Counted from the first letter of the stretch, positions 16,496 through 25,664 are shown. The stretch: 33,119 bases of DNA from Patescibacteria group bacterium (GCA_018813785.1 JAHJAU010000019.1:1-33119), one strand, 5' to 3'. The notes: generated from the letters alone by a model not told the origin. A program made the numbers and translations.

Positions 16496-17572
16496 CTATT
16501 CCCAATCTTCCAGTGCTTTCTTTTGCTGGCGGGATAATTTAGTCGGAACTTTAACTTTTATGGTCACAAAGTGATCGCCGCGGCCAGAACCGCGTAAATA
16601 CGGCACCCCCTTGCTCTTGAGACGCATCACTGTGCCTGGTTGTGTGCCAGCCGGAATTTTTAATGTGACCTGTCCATCGAGAGTCGCGGTTTCAATCTTT
16701 GCTCCAAGCGCAGCTTGTGGAAATGAAACTTCTTCTTCGCTATAAACATCGAAATCATCGCGTACAAAATTGGGGTGTTTTTTAACCCGAATATTAAGGT
16801 AAAGATCGCCGGCCAAACCACCCTTGACCGCCTCACCTTCGCCGCCAATGCGCAATACACCACCATCATTCATGCCAGCTGGAATCTTAACTTCAATTTG
16901 CTTGGCCTTTTTAACAATACCGCTACCACTGCAGACGTTGCAGGATTTTTCTGGCGTTTTACCTTCGCCGCCACAGCGTGTACAAGCTCGCACAGATTGA
17001 AAACTGCCCAAAATAGTTTGTTGTACAGTTTTAACCTGGCCGGTTCCCTGACAATTACCACAATTCACTAACTTACTTCCCTTTTGTGCGCCAACACCCT
17101 CACACTCATCGCAAGTTACAGTTTTATATGGATCAATAATTTTCTTTACACCAAAAGCCGCCTCCTCAAAAGTGAGCACTAAATCCATTTCAACATGTCG
17201 ACCACGTTTTGGACTGCGACCACCACCACCAAAACCAAAAGCCTGACCAAAGATATCGCCCAAATCATTTAGATTGAAACCCTGTGCGCCACCACCAAAA
17301 CCATTAAAACCGTCGAAACCAAAGCCGGACGCGTTGCTGCCACCCATGCCGCCCATCTGCTCGTACGTGCTGTGACCAAATTGATCATACTGAGCACGTT
17401 TTTTTTCATCACCGATCGTCTGGTACGCTTTATTAATTTCTTTAAATTTTTCTGCGTCACCGCCAGCCTTGTCTGGGTGGTGTTGATGCGCGAGTTTTCG
17501 AAAAGCACGCTTGATCTCTTCTTGAGATGCGTCTTTTTTTACTCCTAAAATTTCGTAATAATCCTTGATCAT
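16496..17572 (-). CDS. dnaJ: Chaperone DnaJ (Hsp40)
   Basis: 358 residues. Co-chaperone that delivers unfolded substrates to DnaK and stimulates its ATPase. J-domain 1-70 with HPD at 32-34. Gly/Phe-rich linker about 72-118. Four CxxCxGxG zinc repeats at C154/C157, C171/C174, C197/C200 and C211/C214. The C-terminal substrate-binding barrels are complete (ends KKALEDWE). It lies last in the hrcA-grpE-dnaK-DUF3467-dnaJ operon. The ATG at 17572 has no SD. Its promoter is presumably the CIRCE-controlled one upstream of hrcA, since none is visible in the short gap. Confidence 0.97.
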   Translation of the reverse strand: MIKDYYEILGVKKDASQEEIKRAFRKLAHQHHPDKAGGDAEKFKEINKAYQTIGDEKKRAQYDQFGHSTYEQMGGMGGSNASGFGFDGFNGFGGGAQGFNLNDLGDIFGQAFGFGGGGRSPKRGRHVEMDLVLTFEEAAFGVKKIIDPYKTVTCDECEGVGAQKGSKLVNCGNCQGTGQVKTVQQTILGSFQSVRACTRCGGEGKTPEKSCNVCSGSGIVKKAKQIEVKIPAGMNDGGVLRIGGEGEAVKGGLAGDLYLNIRVKKHPNFVRDDFDVYSEEEVSFPQAALGAKIETATLDGQVTLKIPAGTQPGTVMRLKSKGVPYLRGSGRGDHFVTIKVKVPTKLSRQQKKALEDWE

Positions 17573-17638
17573 TTACTAACAATCTAAAAAACTAACAAAA
17601 AACCAAAACGATCACTAAGACAGCAAGCTGAACGTAAG

Positions 17639-17935
17639 CTAGGCTGTTTTGAAACCCATCTCACTATCTGGGCTGGTTGCAGCTTCAATTTGACCAAAGG
17701 CTTCCTCGTAATGCTTCACATTCTCAGTAAGTACCGCCAACATGCGTTTCATGTGTCCTGGACTGACAATAACTCGAGCGTTCAGGGTGGCTACCGGTGG
17801 AAACAAGTTCATAAAATCGATGATGAATTCTTCTTTGGTGTGCGCGACCTGCATATTATTAGCGTAGGCACCGCGCAATGTCGAATCGTCAGCTTTAACC
17901 TGAAGTTGTTGTTGATTTGGTTGTTGAGGTTGCAT
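17639..17935 (-). CDS. DUF3467 family protein
   Basis: 98 residues. A Gln/Pro-rich N-terminus (1-14) is followed by the typical DUF3467 core: YANNMQVAHTKEEFIIDFMNLFPPVATLNARVIVSP, then HMKRMLAVLTENVKHYEE. The family is short, soluble, widespread and of unknown function. Here it sits between dnaK and dnaJ in the heat-shock operon, 35 bases after dnaK, so it should be induced with the chaperones. A role as a proteostasis accessory is inferred from position only. Confidence 0.85.
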   Translation of the reverse strand: MQPQQPNQQQLQVKADDSTLRGAYANNMQVAHTKEEFIIDFMNLFPPVATLNARVIVSPGHMKRMLAVLTENVKHYEEAFGQIEAATSPDSEMGFKTA

Positions 17936-17970
17936 AAAAACTATTTAAATATAAAGACTGTCTTAAACTT

Positions 17971-19869
17971 TTACGACTGAGGCGGCTTCTCTTCAAACTC
18001 TGCATCAATTGGACCGCTATTATTTTTTTCTACGTCTTCAGCTGACTGATCCGCAGCAGCTTTTGCTTGTTGTTCAGTCTGATACATTTCGGTGCCGATC
18101 ACCTGAGCTGCTTCGCCCAGCTCATCAGCTGCCTTCTTGATCGCTTCGATATCTTCACCCTCTTTCACTTTCTTCAAGGCCTCTAATTTCTCTTCGACCA
18201 CCTTCTTCTTATCGGCACTCACCTTATCACCATACTCCTTAAGCATTTTCTCGGTGGTGTACACCATGCTCTCAGCGTTGTTCTTGAGCTCGACTATTTC
18301 CTTGCGTTTCTTGTCTTCGTCAGCATGAGCCTCTGCATCTTTCTTCATACGTTCAATTTCATCTTTCGACAAACCAGTTGAAGCGGTGATAGTAATCTTT
18401 TGTTCCTTGCCAGTGGCCTTATCTTTAGCACTCACCGATAAAATACCATTAGCGTCCAAGTCAAAACTTACCTCTACTTGCGGAATGCCACGCGGCGAAG
18501 GTGGAATACCATCGAGAATAAAACGACCCAAGGTCTTGTTGTCTTTAGAAAAATCACGCTCGCCTTGCAAAACATGAATCTCGACCGACGATTGATTGTC
18601 CGCGGCTGTCGAGAAAATCTGCGACTTAGAAGTTGGAATAGTGGTGTTGCGCTCGATTAACTTGGTCATCACGCCACCCAAGGTTTCAATCCCCAGAGAC
18701 AACGGCGTAACATCGAGCAATAACACATCTTTTACATCACCCTGCAGTACACCGGCTTGGACAGCCGCACCCAAAGCGACCACCTCGTCCGGATTCACAC
18801 TAACGTTCGGTTTCTTGCCAAAAAATTCCTCTACAACCTTTAGTACTAGTGGCATGCGGGTCATACCGCCAACCATCACCACCTCATTGATCTCCTTTTT
18901 ATCGAGACCGGCATCGGTCAAAGCCTGACGACATGGCTCCAGCGTCTTTTGCACCAAATCACCAACTAACTCTTCCAGCTTGGCACGATTCATGGTCAAC
19001 ACTAAATGCTTCGGACCATTCTCATCAGAAGTGATAAATGGCTGATTAATTTCAGTTTGCTGTGCTGTTGAAAGCTCGATTTTGGCCTTCTCGGCTGATT
19101 CTTTAATTCGCTGCAATGCCAAAGTGTCTTTGGATAAATCAATACCCTCGGATTTTTTATATTCATCGATAATCCAGGCGATGATCTTTTGATCAAAATC
19201 ATCACCACCTAAGTGTGTATCGCCGTTGGTAGCTTTCACCTCCACGGTATCTTCAGCGACTTCCAGAACTGACACGTCAAATGTGCCACCACCCAAATCA
19301 TAAACCACAATTTTGCCTTGCTTTTTATCAAAACCGTAAGCCAAAGCAGCAGCAGTTGGTTCGTTGATGATACGCTTCACAGTCAAACCAGCAATCTCAC
19401 CGGCGGTTTTTGTGGCTTGCCGCTGAGCATCATCAAAATAAGCCGGCACTGTGATAACCGCTTCCTTAATTGGCTCACCCAGTTTTTCCTCAGCGTCAGA
19501 CTTTAGTTTTTGTAACACCATGGCGGAAATTTCTTCCGGTGTGTAGTCCTTGGTGGCCATTTTTACTTTCACTCCTTCGCCAGACTTAATCAGCTCGAAC
19601 GGTAACATTTTTTTCTCGTGCTGAACTTCGTCATCTTCATAACGACGGCCGATAAAACGCTTGATTGAGTATAAGGTGTTGTGGGGATTAACCACCGCCT
19701 GACGCTTAGCTGTCTGACCGACTAGACGCTCACCGCTTTTAGTGACTGCAATTACTGACGGTGTAGTACGATTACCTTCCTTGTTTTCCAAAACTTTTGG
19801 CTGGCCGCCCTCCATTACAGCCATGCAACTATTGGTTGTTCCAAGATCAATTCCTAATATTTTTGGCAT
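17971..19869 (-). CDS. dnaK: Chaperone DnaK (Hsp70)
   Basis: 632 residues from the ATG at 19867-19869; a GTG three codons upstream (19878) is less likely, as the family begins at [17 protein letters not shown]-dependent chaperone. The nucleotide-binding domain has phosphate loop [20 protein letters not shown] and [11 protein letters not shown]. The linker is [13 protein letters not shown]. The substrate-binding beta-sandwich and helical lid follow, and the tail is acidic ([11 protein letters not shown]). Full length. It lies 39 bases downstream of grpE in the CIRCE-controlled operon. No SD. Confidence 0.98.
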   Translation of the reverse strand: MPKILGIDLGTTNSCMAVMEGGQPKVLENKEGNRTTPSVIAVTKSGERLVGQTAKRQAVVNPHNTLYSIKRFIGRRYEDDEVQHEKKMLPFELIKSGEGVKVKMATKDYTPEEISAMVLQKLKSDAEEKLGEPIKEAVITVPAYFDDAQRQATKTAGEIAGLTVKRIINEPTAAALAYGFDKKQGKIVVYDLGGGTFDVSVLEVAEDTVEVKATNGDTHLGGDDFDQKIIAWIIDEYKKSEGIDLSKDTLALQRIKESAEKAKIELSTAQQTEINQPFITSDENGPKHLVLTMNRAKLEELVGDLVQKTLEPCRQALTDAGLDKKEINEVVMVGGMTRMPLVLKVVEEFFGKKPNVSVNPDEVVALGAAVQAGVLQGDVKDVLLLDVTPLSLGIETLGGVMTKLIERNTTIPTSKSQIFSTAADNQSSVEIHVLQGERDFSKDNKTLGRFILDGIPPSPRGIPQVEVSFDLDANGILSVSAKDKATGKEQKITITASTGLSKDEIERMKKDAEAHADEDKKRKEIVELKNNAESMVYTTEKMLKEYGDKVSADKKKVVEEKLEALKKVKEGEDIEAIKKAADELGEAAQVIGTEMYQTEQQAKAAADQSAEDVEKNNSGPIDAEFEEKPPQS

Positions 19870-19908
19870 ACTTTTCACTAATAATTTCTATCGGGGATAA
19901 TTAATTAT

Positions 19909-20457
19909 TTATTCCGCCACGCTAACCTTGGCAGGTCTTAATATTTTTTCGTGTAGTTTATAACCTGGTTCAATCACTCGAACAACCGTGTCAACTTTCA
20001 AACCATCACCCTTCTCACGTAATAACGCTTCATGTTTAACTGGATCAAAATCTTCACCGACTACCCCAAGTGGACTAACGCCTATCGCTTCCATGACTCG
20101 CTCAAATTGTTCACGAATCAATTTGATACCACTCACCCACTGCTCACAATTAGTCGGCGCGTGTTCTAACGCTTTTTTTAAATTATCAAGCACTGGCAAC
20201 ATCTGCTCCACCACTTCACCGGTAGCGTATTTAGCATATTCCTGACGCAGACGCAGTGTCTCCTTTTTAAGATTGTCATAGTCGGCCACTGCCCGCAGGT
20301 ATAAATCTTTGTAATCGATATTTTCTTCGAGAAGAACTGTTTTAGTGCTCTCCTCGTCAGATCCACCAGCACTAGATTCCTCCGGCGCCTCGGCTGAGGC
20401 TTCAGCTGTCGGCGGTTGTTCATCGACTGCTGAATCGTTTTTTTTATCATCATCCAT
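19909..20457 (-). CDS. grpE: Nucleotide exchange factor GrpE
   Basis: 182 residues. Releases ADP from DnaK. The N-terminus (1-45) is acidic and Ala/Glu/Ser-rich. The long dimerisation helix (about 48-90, DYKDLYLRAVADYDNLKKET) is followed by a four-helix section and the C-terminal beta domain with the conserved GEDFDPVKHEAL and VIEPGYKLHEKILRPAKVSV. Length is normal. It starts 13 bases after the hrcA stop, with no SD, so it is translated within the same transcript. Confidence 0.96.
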   Translation of the reverse strand: MDDDKKNDSAVDEQPPTAEASAEAPEESSAGGSDEESTKTVLLEENIDYKDLYLRAVADYDNLKKETLRLRQEYAKYATGEVVEQMLPVLDNLKKALEHAPTNCEQWVSGIKLIREQFERVMEAIGVSPLGVVGEDFDPVKHEALLREKGDGLKVDTVVRVIEPGYKLHEKILRPAKVSVAE

Positions 20458-20470
20458 ATAATCTAATAAA

Positions 20471-21172
20471 TTATTTCAACAAAAAATTTCGTACTGATCG
20501 CATGACACCAACATTCAAATCGTAGTCCATGCGGGTTGGACCAATAATACCGATCAAATCGTTCTCGGAATTCCAGCGCGCTACAACCGAACTAAGTCGC
20601 GAACAAAATGGATTATCCTCGCCAATATAAACAACCACATCACTATTTAAACGCGGTCGAACAGCTCGTACTAAATCATCAATTTGATCAAACATATAAA
20701 AATACTCATTGAGCATTTCTGTTGTACGAAACTCCGGCTTTTGAAACAGGTTGCTGACACCGGTAACGAAAACCGAGTCACCCAAACCAACAAAAACGCT
20801 TTCGCCGGTTAAATGCGATACATAACGCGCCAGATTGCGAGCTGCTGCCTCTTGTTCGCGAATTAATTCTTCGGTCATCTTTTGCATTTGCTGCAATAAC
20901 TCTTGTGCCAATAACAAACCTTCACCGACAAACTCCTCAACATAAATACGATAACCAGCTTCAGTCGGACGACGACCGGCTGAGGTGTGTGGTTGCTCCA
21001 GCAGACCGCGCTCAGTCAGCTCGGCCATATCGTTTCTAATAGTTGCACTGGAAACGTTTAATTTATATTTTTCGACTAACTTGCCGGAACCAACTGGCTC
21101 AGCTGAAGCCAGGTACTCGCGCACAATCGCCTCAAGTACTCTCAGCTTTCTATTTTCTGTTAGCGTAGGCAT
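20471..21172 (-). CDS. hrcA: Heat-inducible transcription repressor HrcA, short form
   Basis: 233 residues from the ATG at 21170-21172. The GTG at 21190 lies inside the CIRCE element and is rejected. Repressor that binds CIRCE. The N-terminal winged helix (about 5-75) has the family pattern [30 protein letters not shown] and [17 protein letters not shown]. The C-terminal domain keeps [11 protein letters not shown] and the final [12 protein letters not shown]. At 233 residues it is about 100 shorter than the usual 330-350, consistent with a reduced dimerisation or insertion domain rather than truncation, because the terminal signature is present. It is first in its own operon and therefore autoregulated. 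Confidence 0.95.
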   Translation of the reverse strand: MPTLTENRKLRVLEAIVREYLASAEPVGSGKLVEKYKLNVSSATIRNDMAELTERGLLEQPHTSAGRRPTEAGYRIYVEEFVGEGLLLAQELLQQMQKMTEELIREQEAAARNLARYVSHLTGESVFVGLGDSVFVTGVSNLFQKPEFRTTEMLNEYFYMFDQIDDLVRAVRPRLNSDVVVYIGEDNPFCSRLSSVVARWNSENDLIGIIGPTRMDYDLNVGVMRSVRNFLLK

Positions 21173-21183
21173 ATTTTTCACTT

Positions 21184-21210
21184 TTAGCACTCACCTTCTT
21201 TGAGTGCTAA
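21184..21210 (-). promoter_or_regulatory. Perfect CIRCE operator
   Basis: TTAGCACTC, nine bases, GAGTGCTAA: an exact match to the CIRCE consensus. It lies between the predicted transcription start and the hrcA ATG, so HrcA binding would block initiation and the leader could also fold. Confidence 0.97.
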
Positions 21211-21215
21211 TTGGC

Positions 21216-21243
21216 ATTATAATCTCCTGACAAAAATCGTCAA
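21216..21243 (-). promoter_or_regulatory. Promoter of the hrcA-grpE-dnaK-DUF3467-dnaJ operon
   Basis: Minus strand: TTGACG (21238-21243), a 16-base spacer, TATAAT (21216-21221). This is a vegetative sigma-type promoter whose start site abuts CIRCE. Confidence 0.88.
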
Positions 21244-21452
21244 GACTTAGAGCGGTCTCTGGTTTGGGGCTGGATTTTACTTATATCTGAAAGGAGTTTA
21301 GCCGCCTAAATCCCCTGCTCTTTTTAACGGTCAGTTTTTTATTTAGGCTAGAAACTATTGGCTGAGCGATATTTTCCCCGAGTTGCTTTTTTATCAATTT
21401 GAATTGTGATAATTTAAAAAGGCTAAAAACTGGCGTTAAACTGCTCTTTAAA

Positions 21453-21467
21453 AAGGAGGTCGATTTG
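21453..21467 (+). promoter_or_regulatory. SD that fixes a TTG start
   Basis: AAGGAGG at 21453-21459, five bases before TTG at 21465-21467. This selects TTG over the in-frame ATG at 21399, which has no SD and lies before a likely -10 (GATAAT, 21408-21413). Confidence 0.75.
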
Positions 21468-22235
21468 ACCAAAACAATCGTGAAGTTACTCGCCCGCCAC
21501 CTATACATGGATCTGCGCGAAAATCTGACACCAAATCAAGATGATCTGTCTCAGGAGCCTGGAGTTTGGCTAATCGGCTCTCTCACTACTCCTCATTTGA
21601 AGTGGTTGTACGGACTGGCTGACCAGGCTCATACGCGTTATCGCTACCAACTGGGCACTCTGGCTAGTTCAATCGAGCGCGATCAAACTACCACTGTTCG
21701 CCTTCGACCGCTCCTAGCCCTAATCAACACCCTGCTGATGCTGTTCGAATATGCTGTTCGTCAGCAGTTCAACATCCCGGATGAAACCAACATCGCGGTG
21801 ACTCGTGATTGGCAGGTGTTCGGCTACACACCTGAGCGCACCGACTGCAGTGGCGACTGCGATGAATGCCAAGACTGTGATGACTGTTCTGATCACGATC
21901 AGCATGATTGTGGTGAAAACTGTAAAAGTCGGGGTGGCTCCGGCTGTGGACGACCGGATTGTCAGTGTGAAGATCCAACCGGGATTAAACAGCTAAACCT
22001 GACCATTTCGACTGAAGAATCACAGTCATTTGGCAGCACAGGCAAAATGCTCCTGGGAATATTCACGCTGATGAGAAAGCGAGAGCCTCAGGCTGATCAA
22101 TATCACGTGACTTTAAAGATACCTAAGGCTGGCTATCGCTCCATAAAAGTCATCTGTCGTATTCTCCAGCAAATCTGCGATCAGTGTGAACAAGACCAAG
22201 CGTGGTGTTCCGAAACTCCGCCGGAGCAAAACTGA
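21465..22235 (+). CDS. Unknown protein with a Cys/Asp metal-binding-like cluster
   Basis: 256 residues from TTG 21465. I recognise no family. Residues 1-125 are a mainly helical domain (LLARHLYMDLREN, LGTLASSIERD, LLALINTLLMLFEYAVRQ). Residues 128-168 hold ten Cys (128, 132, 135, 138, 141, 149, 153, 161, 166, 168) among Asp, Glu and His, with CxxC repeats such as DCDECQDCDDC. Residues 170-245 form a second folded part (IKQLNLTISTEES, YHVTLKIPKAGYRSIKVICRIL). The two flanking parts could be one domain interrupted by the cluster, which would bind zinc or another metal. No signal peptide. The gene stands alone, has a strong SD and a terminator, and looks more GC-rich than its neighbours, which hints at transfer. 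Confidence 0.75.
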   Translation: MTKTIVKLLARHLYMDLRENLTPNQDDLSQEPGVWLIGSLTTPHLKWLYGLADQAHTRYRYQLGTLASSIERDQTTTVRLRPLLALINTLLMLFEYAVRQQFNIPDETNIAVTRDWQVFGYTPERTDCSGDCDECQDCDDCSDHDQHDCGENCKSRGGSGCGRPDCQCEDPTGIKQLNLTISTEESQSFGSTGKMLLGIFTLMRKREPQADQYHVTLKIPKAGYRSIKVICRILQQICDQCEQDQAWCSETPPEQN

Positions 22236-22260
22236 TTCACTGCCTCTTCGACAAAAAACA

Positions 22261-22288
22261 ACCGCCAATCAATGGCGGTTTTATTTTT
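22261..22288 (+). terminator. Terminator of the Cys-cluster gene
   Basis: ACCGCC, a seven-base loop, GGCGGT, then TTTATTTTT. Intrinsic terminator about 25 bases after the stop. Confidence 0.88.
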
Positions 22289-22315
22289 ATGAATCTCTTG
22301 GCACTCAGATATCCA

Positions 22316-22549
22316 TTATTCTTTTTTAATTGTCTGTCGAAATTCACAATTCGTACATGACAACTCAATTCGATCAGTCAAAAACTCAACCCGCAGCGGA
22401 TAACGGCATGATTGAATCGGACAAGTGATTAAGTCCGGCATGGTATCTTGTCCAGTTTCAAACCGTTCGACTATTTTCTGAATAATATTTTCAGATAAAC
22501 GTCGTTTTTCCCAATACAGCTCTGATCGTTCGCGATTTTCTGGATCCAT
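22316..22549 (-). CDS. Small zinc-ribbon-like protein
   Basis: 77 residues. A charged helical N-terminal half (ENRERSELYWEKRRLSENIIQKIVERFE) is followed by a likely zinc ribbon: CPIQSC (Cys43, Cys48) and CTNC (Cys68, Cys71), separated by a beta-like segment. No known family is recognised. It starts 4 bases after the stop of the upstream propeller gene, so the two form an operon. The function is unknown; small ribbons of this kind often bind nucleic acid or protein partners. Confidence 0.65.
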   Translation of the reverse strand: MDPENRERSELYWEKRRLSENIIQKIVERFETGQDTMPDLITCPIQSCRYPLRVEFLTDRIELSCTNCEFRQTIKKE

Positions 22550-22553
22550 AATT

Positions 22554-23504
22554 TTACTTCTTATAAGCCACGTAAATATCCGCTTCTAACATTACTCCAG
22601 CACGATAGTAATGATGAACAAAATAGAGATTGCCATCGCGATCCAATGTTGGTTCGCCGGCAAATTGTGAGACAATCAGCTCTGGCGGTTGCCAAGCATC
22701 AGACACTCGCTTGGAACGAAACACCGCCGGTGTACCTAAATAAGAACGGGTGAACCACAGTTCGGTGCCGTCTGGCGAAATATATGGCCAGCCATCATTC
22801 GTTTCAGAGTTTACTACGACGACGTTTACCGGATTTTTCCATTCGCCATCTATTCGGCTCAGCAGCCAAATATCGTACTCACCCTGACCGCCGGGGCGCG
22901 CGGAATGATAATACAATTCATCATTGTAAATATGTAATTCACCAACATCAAAAGCCGGATCAAAATTGGCTGGCTGCCATTTGGTCCAGCTATCATTCTG
23001 ATATTTTGCGCTAAACCATTGCAAACCTTCATAACCCTCGCGAGCACTACAAAATAACATCATATCTCCCTGAATAAATTCGCAACCGTCTAAAGCCAAT
23101 TTCCCCGGCTTCTGTAATCGCACTCGTTCGGGTTCCTGCCAGACACCTGCCAGACGCCGCGAAACATAAATACCAGTCACTCCATCAAACAATTGTCCTT
23201 CGGCCGGCACTTCCACATCCGGCGTAAAGAAAAAATACAGCTCATCACGATCTGCTGGAATAAAAGGCGAATCTTCCGCCCCGGCTGAACTGATAATATC
23301 GAGTGGAGTCGGCAACTGAAATTCGGAGGTGTGAAGAATAGGCGGGTGATCATCCATGGTCGGTGTCAATTTTACTGCCCCAGCTGGAATCTGACTCTCA
23401 CGCGAGATCAATTCAGTTGGCTTGACATTGGATCGGAAAAATCGTGTAAATCCAACGAATAAAATTATCACTACAACCAAAATAATAATCAATTTTTTTC
23501 TCAT
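22554..23504 (-). CDS. Membrane-anchored beta-propeller (PD40/TolB-like) protein
   Basis: 316 residues. An N-terminal anchor (about 4-22, KLIIILVVVIILFVGFTRFF) is followed by an extracellular beta-propeller with repeated PD40-type blades: DSPFIPADRDELYFFF, GWPYISPDGTELWFTRS and GEPTLDRDGNLYFVHH, each followed by a short basic or aromatic turn. Blades end in YVSRRLAG, WLLSRID and FRSKRVS. Such proteins usually bind protein or carbohydrate partners outside the cell and have no catalytic residues. The ATG at 23504 begins only 8 bases after the terminator-like hairpin of the upstream gene, with no SD. It forms an operon with the zinc-ribbon gene. Confidence 0.82.
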   Translation of the reverse strand: MRKKLIIILVVVIILFVGFTRFFRSNVKPTELISRESQIPAGAVKLTPTMDDHPPILHTSEFQLPTPLDIISSAGAEDSPFIPADRDELYFFFTPDVEVPAEGQLFDGVTGIYVSRRLAGVWQEPERVRLQKPGKLALDGCEFIQGDMMLFCSAREGYEGLQWFSAKYQNDSWTKWQPANFDPAFDVGELHIYNDELYYHSARPGGQGEYDIWLLSRIDGEWKNPVNVVVVNSETNDGWPYISPDGTELWFTRSYLGTPAVFRSKRVSDAWQPPELIVSQFAGEPTLDRDGNLYFVHHYYRAGVMLEADIYVAYKK

Positions 23505-23512
23505 AATATTAA

Positions 23513-23533
23513 ACGACCTCGGTCTGAGGTCGT
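23513..23533 (-). terminator. Hairpin between the SPFH and propeller genes
   Basis: ACGACCTC, a five-base loop, GAGGTCGT: a perfect 8-bp stem 15 bases after the SPFH stop. The minus-strand tail (TTAATATTATG) leads straight into the next start codon, so it may be a terminator or an intercistronic stem that limits read-through. Confidence 0.55.
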
Positions 23534-23548
23534 TTTACTTTCATCTAA

Positions 23549-24205
23549 TTAGGCGTAGTGCATTTCTCGCGTCGTGTGCAGCTGTTCTTCTTCTTCCTTT
23601 TCGGCTGCCTGGTCACTGACGTGATTGATTTCTGACAATAAAACATTTTCCACAAATATCCCGCGGGGATAAAAAATTCTTTCCAGTTCATTCTTGGCTT
23701 CCACCTCTACCGCATCACGACGAATCGACACCACATCATTGTAATCGTAACGCGAAGTAATCATTCGCATTCGACTCCGAATCGTCGGCCTCACAATCTT
23801 CGAGACAAAATCCTCGCCGATCGTTTGCCAGATCATTGGAATCTGATTGATGTCCAGTCGCAGCAAGACCGTACCTTCAACTGAAATGCGTTTGCTGTCA
23901 CGAGTCTGCGCCACAATCGGCACATCTCCCATGGCCTGCAAATTTTCGACACTAAACGATTTAGTAACCGAATATTCGATGGTTTGAGTATTAAACAGCT
24001 TTGCCTTTTGCCAAAACGGTATCTTCAAATGTAACCCCGGAGTATAAACCCGCTTCAAGACGCCGCGTCCCAAATCATAAACACAGGCCACATAACCTGG
24101 TGGAACATAGACGAAAAGACCTTTTAAAACGTCTTCTACGACGAATGAATACATCATTTTATCCAAACTATCAGACATAGAATTGATTTGCTCTCCGCTT
24201 GGCAT
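23549..24205 (-). CDS. SPFH/Band 7 domain protein
   Basis: 218 residues. The SPFH fold is visible from PPGYVACVYDLGRGVLKRVYTPGLHLKIPF (about 35-64) through TQTIEYSVTKSFSVEN, the KRISVEGTVLLRLD strand and the VVSIRRDAVEVEAKNELERIFYPRGIFVENVLLSEI helix/strand (about 160-195). It ends with a short charged tail instead of the long coiled coil of flotillins. There is no membrane helix, only a moderately hydrophobic segment near residue 18-34. Family members scaffold membrane microdomains or proteases. The target is unknown. It is transcribed alone, between a terminator upstream and a hairpin downstream. Confidence 0.85.
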   Translation of the reverse strand: MPSGEQINSMSDSLDKMMYSFVVEDVLKGLFVYVPPGYVACVYDLGRGVLKRVYTPGLHLKIPFWQKAKLFNTQTIEYSVTKSFSVENLQAMGDVPIVAQTRDSKRISVEGTVLLRLDINQIPMIWQTIGEDFVSKIVRPTIRSRMRMITSRYDYNDVVSIRRDAVEVEAKNELERIFYPRGIFVENVLLSEINHVSDQAAEKEEEEQLHTTREMHYA

Positions 24206-24278
24206 TAATAGTGATAGGTCAGCTTAGCCAGATAAGTCTCTTGTTGTCAACCCTAGCGACCATCTTTAACCTAAAAAT

Positions 24279-24302
24279 TTGGCTATTTTTAGCCAATTTT
24301 TA
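24279..24302 (-). terminator. Terminator of yidC
   Basis: Minus strand: TTGGCTA, a four-base loop, TAGCCAA, then ATTTTTAG. It directly abuts the yidC stop at 24300, and the plus-strand side is also T-rich. Confidence 0.75.
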
Positions 24303-24992
24303 CTTGGGCACTTTTACTCTAAAGAAAAGCTTACGCAAGGCAAAAACGGTCATAGTAAATAACATCGAGGTCAAGATAAACAACGACTTCACCATGGGCA
24401 GTAAAAACAGCAAAACCAGTGTCATTAACGGAAAAGTCAACAAATACATCACGTCTGATTTGGTGACTAAGTGCTCGCGCTGCTTCTGGATTGTATAGAT
24501 ATTTAAAAACAATAAGCCGGCCACCATGCCGGCCCAAAATAAACTACGATGACCCACATCAAAACCTAAAAACATGGTATTAACATTACCCGGTGCCTGA
24601 ACCCAAGAATATAACACCTCGTGTCGCGTAAACTTCACCCCCCCAACAAACACCTGATACAACAACACCAACACCAATAATTGAATCCCCAGCAGGCCGA
24701 TTTTCGACCAATAGTTTACTTTATGATGATGGAGTAGTTCACGGACTTTTTCTTTTATCTTTATTGGATCATCTCTAAAATCACGCTTGATGGCTTCAAC
24801 ATGACGATCCAATTTTTCATAGCGATACCGATTGCGTTCATCAAGAATTGACAAAGGCAACAAGGCCAGCCGCAACAGCACTGTCAGTTCGATAATTGCC
24901 ACCCCTAAATTGCCAAGTGCCGGACCATTATAAAGAAAGATGAGAAAATTGAGCAATGGATTGTATAGATAGTCGTGCCAAAGTACTCCCAT
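24300..24992 (-). CDS. yidC: YidC/Oxa1-type membrane protein insertase
   Basis: 230 residues, short and without the large periplasmic domain or a lipobox, as in Gram-positive and CPR forms. Inserts and folds membrane proteins. Five hydrophobic helices. The first contains the conserved arginine of the substrate groove (ELTVLLRLALLPLSI, Arg42), followed by a charged cytoplasmic hairpin (about 52-90, RYRYEKLDRHVEAIKRDF). It ends in a basic tail (LRKLFFRVKVPK). It starts 9 bases after the MFS stop with no SD, so the two are co-transcribed. Confidence 0.85.
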   Translation of the reverse strand: MGVLWHDYLYNPLLNFLIFLYNGPALGNLGVAIIELTVLLRLALLPLSILDERNRYRYEKLDRHVEAIKRDFRDDPIKIKEKVRELLHHHKVNYWSKIGLLGIQLLVLVLLYQVFVGGVKFTRHEVLYSWVQAPGNVNTMFLGFDVGHRSLFWAGMVAGLLFLNIYTIQKQREHLVTKSDVMYLLTFPLMTLVLLFLLPMVKSLFILTSMLFTMTVFALRKLFFRVKVPK

Positions 24993-25001
24993 AAATAATG
25001 A

Positions 25002-25664
25002 TTAATTGATGAACGGCAACTTTTCTCGTTGCAGACCAGTTTCCGGATCCGGATTAATAAGACTGTCAGACCGACGAATATCATTGCGAATAAACAATAA
25101 AGCTATTGGTGCCAAAAACATAAACGCTGAAGTGGCCATAAACATGAGACGAAAACCGAATTGATTGGCCAGAACGCCGCCAATCGCCGCGGCTGCGGCA
25201 TAGCTCAATCCAACAGCATTACTATGCAACATCCATTCAAAATTCTCTCGCTGCCGATCGATGTGTCGAGTGAATATCGAAAGATAAGTTGGGATGGCTA
25301 AGCCGTAACCAATGCCATGCAAAGTCTCGACCAAAAAGACCTGCCACATCTCGCCCACCCACAGAGCATAAATCATCGGAACAACAGCGATAATCACGTA
25401 ACCGATAACCATCAATAAATAATCATCTCTCTCGCCTTTATGATTATCGGCGTAGAGTGAAACTGGAATCTGGACGACGGACTTAACCAACCAAAACAAG
25501 GCGGTCACCAAACCGACCATAGCCACATTTCCCCCATTAATATGATTAACGTAAAAAACAGCGACAATGGGTGTAACTAAACCGACCGCCAAAAAGAAAA
25601 GTAGATCAGCGTAAATCAAAGTTTGAATGATGTGATTGACCCGATGTTTTCGTAAACCCATCAT
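25002..25664 (-). CDS. Half-size MFS transporter-like protein
   Basis: 220 residues with about six membrane helices, half the 12 of a standard major facilitator. The first half-motif is present: after helix 2 there is a loop with LYADNHKGERDD, a weakened form of the MFS A motif (GxLaDrxGrr). Helix 5 (AVGLSYAAAAAIGGVLANQFGFRLMFMATS) is typical. The C-terminus is a soluble tail (SLINPDPETGLQREKLPFIN), not a broken end. It may work as a homodimer or be a stable half-protein. It is co-transcribed with yidC from a predicted promoter at 25710-25738. The substrate is unknown. Start ATG 25664, or the next codon 25661. Confidence 0.8.
   Translation of the reverse strand: MMGLRKHRVNHIIQTLIYADLLFFLAVGLVTPIVAVFYVNHINGGNVAMVGLVTALFWLVKSVVQIPVSLYADNHKGERDDYLLMVIGYVIIAVVPMIYALWVGEMWQVFLVETLHGIGYGLAIPTYLSIFTRHIDRQRENFEWMLHSNAVGLSYAAAAAIGGVLANQFGFRLMFMATSAFMFLAPIALLFIRNDIRRSDSLINPDPETGLQREKLPFIN

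Noticed and set aside
21299-21352. TAGCCGCCTAAAT / ATTTAGGCTA as a riboswitch-like stem upstream of the Cys-cluster gene
   Set aside because: The stem is imperfect with a loop over 30 bases, and no known riboswitch core is visible.
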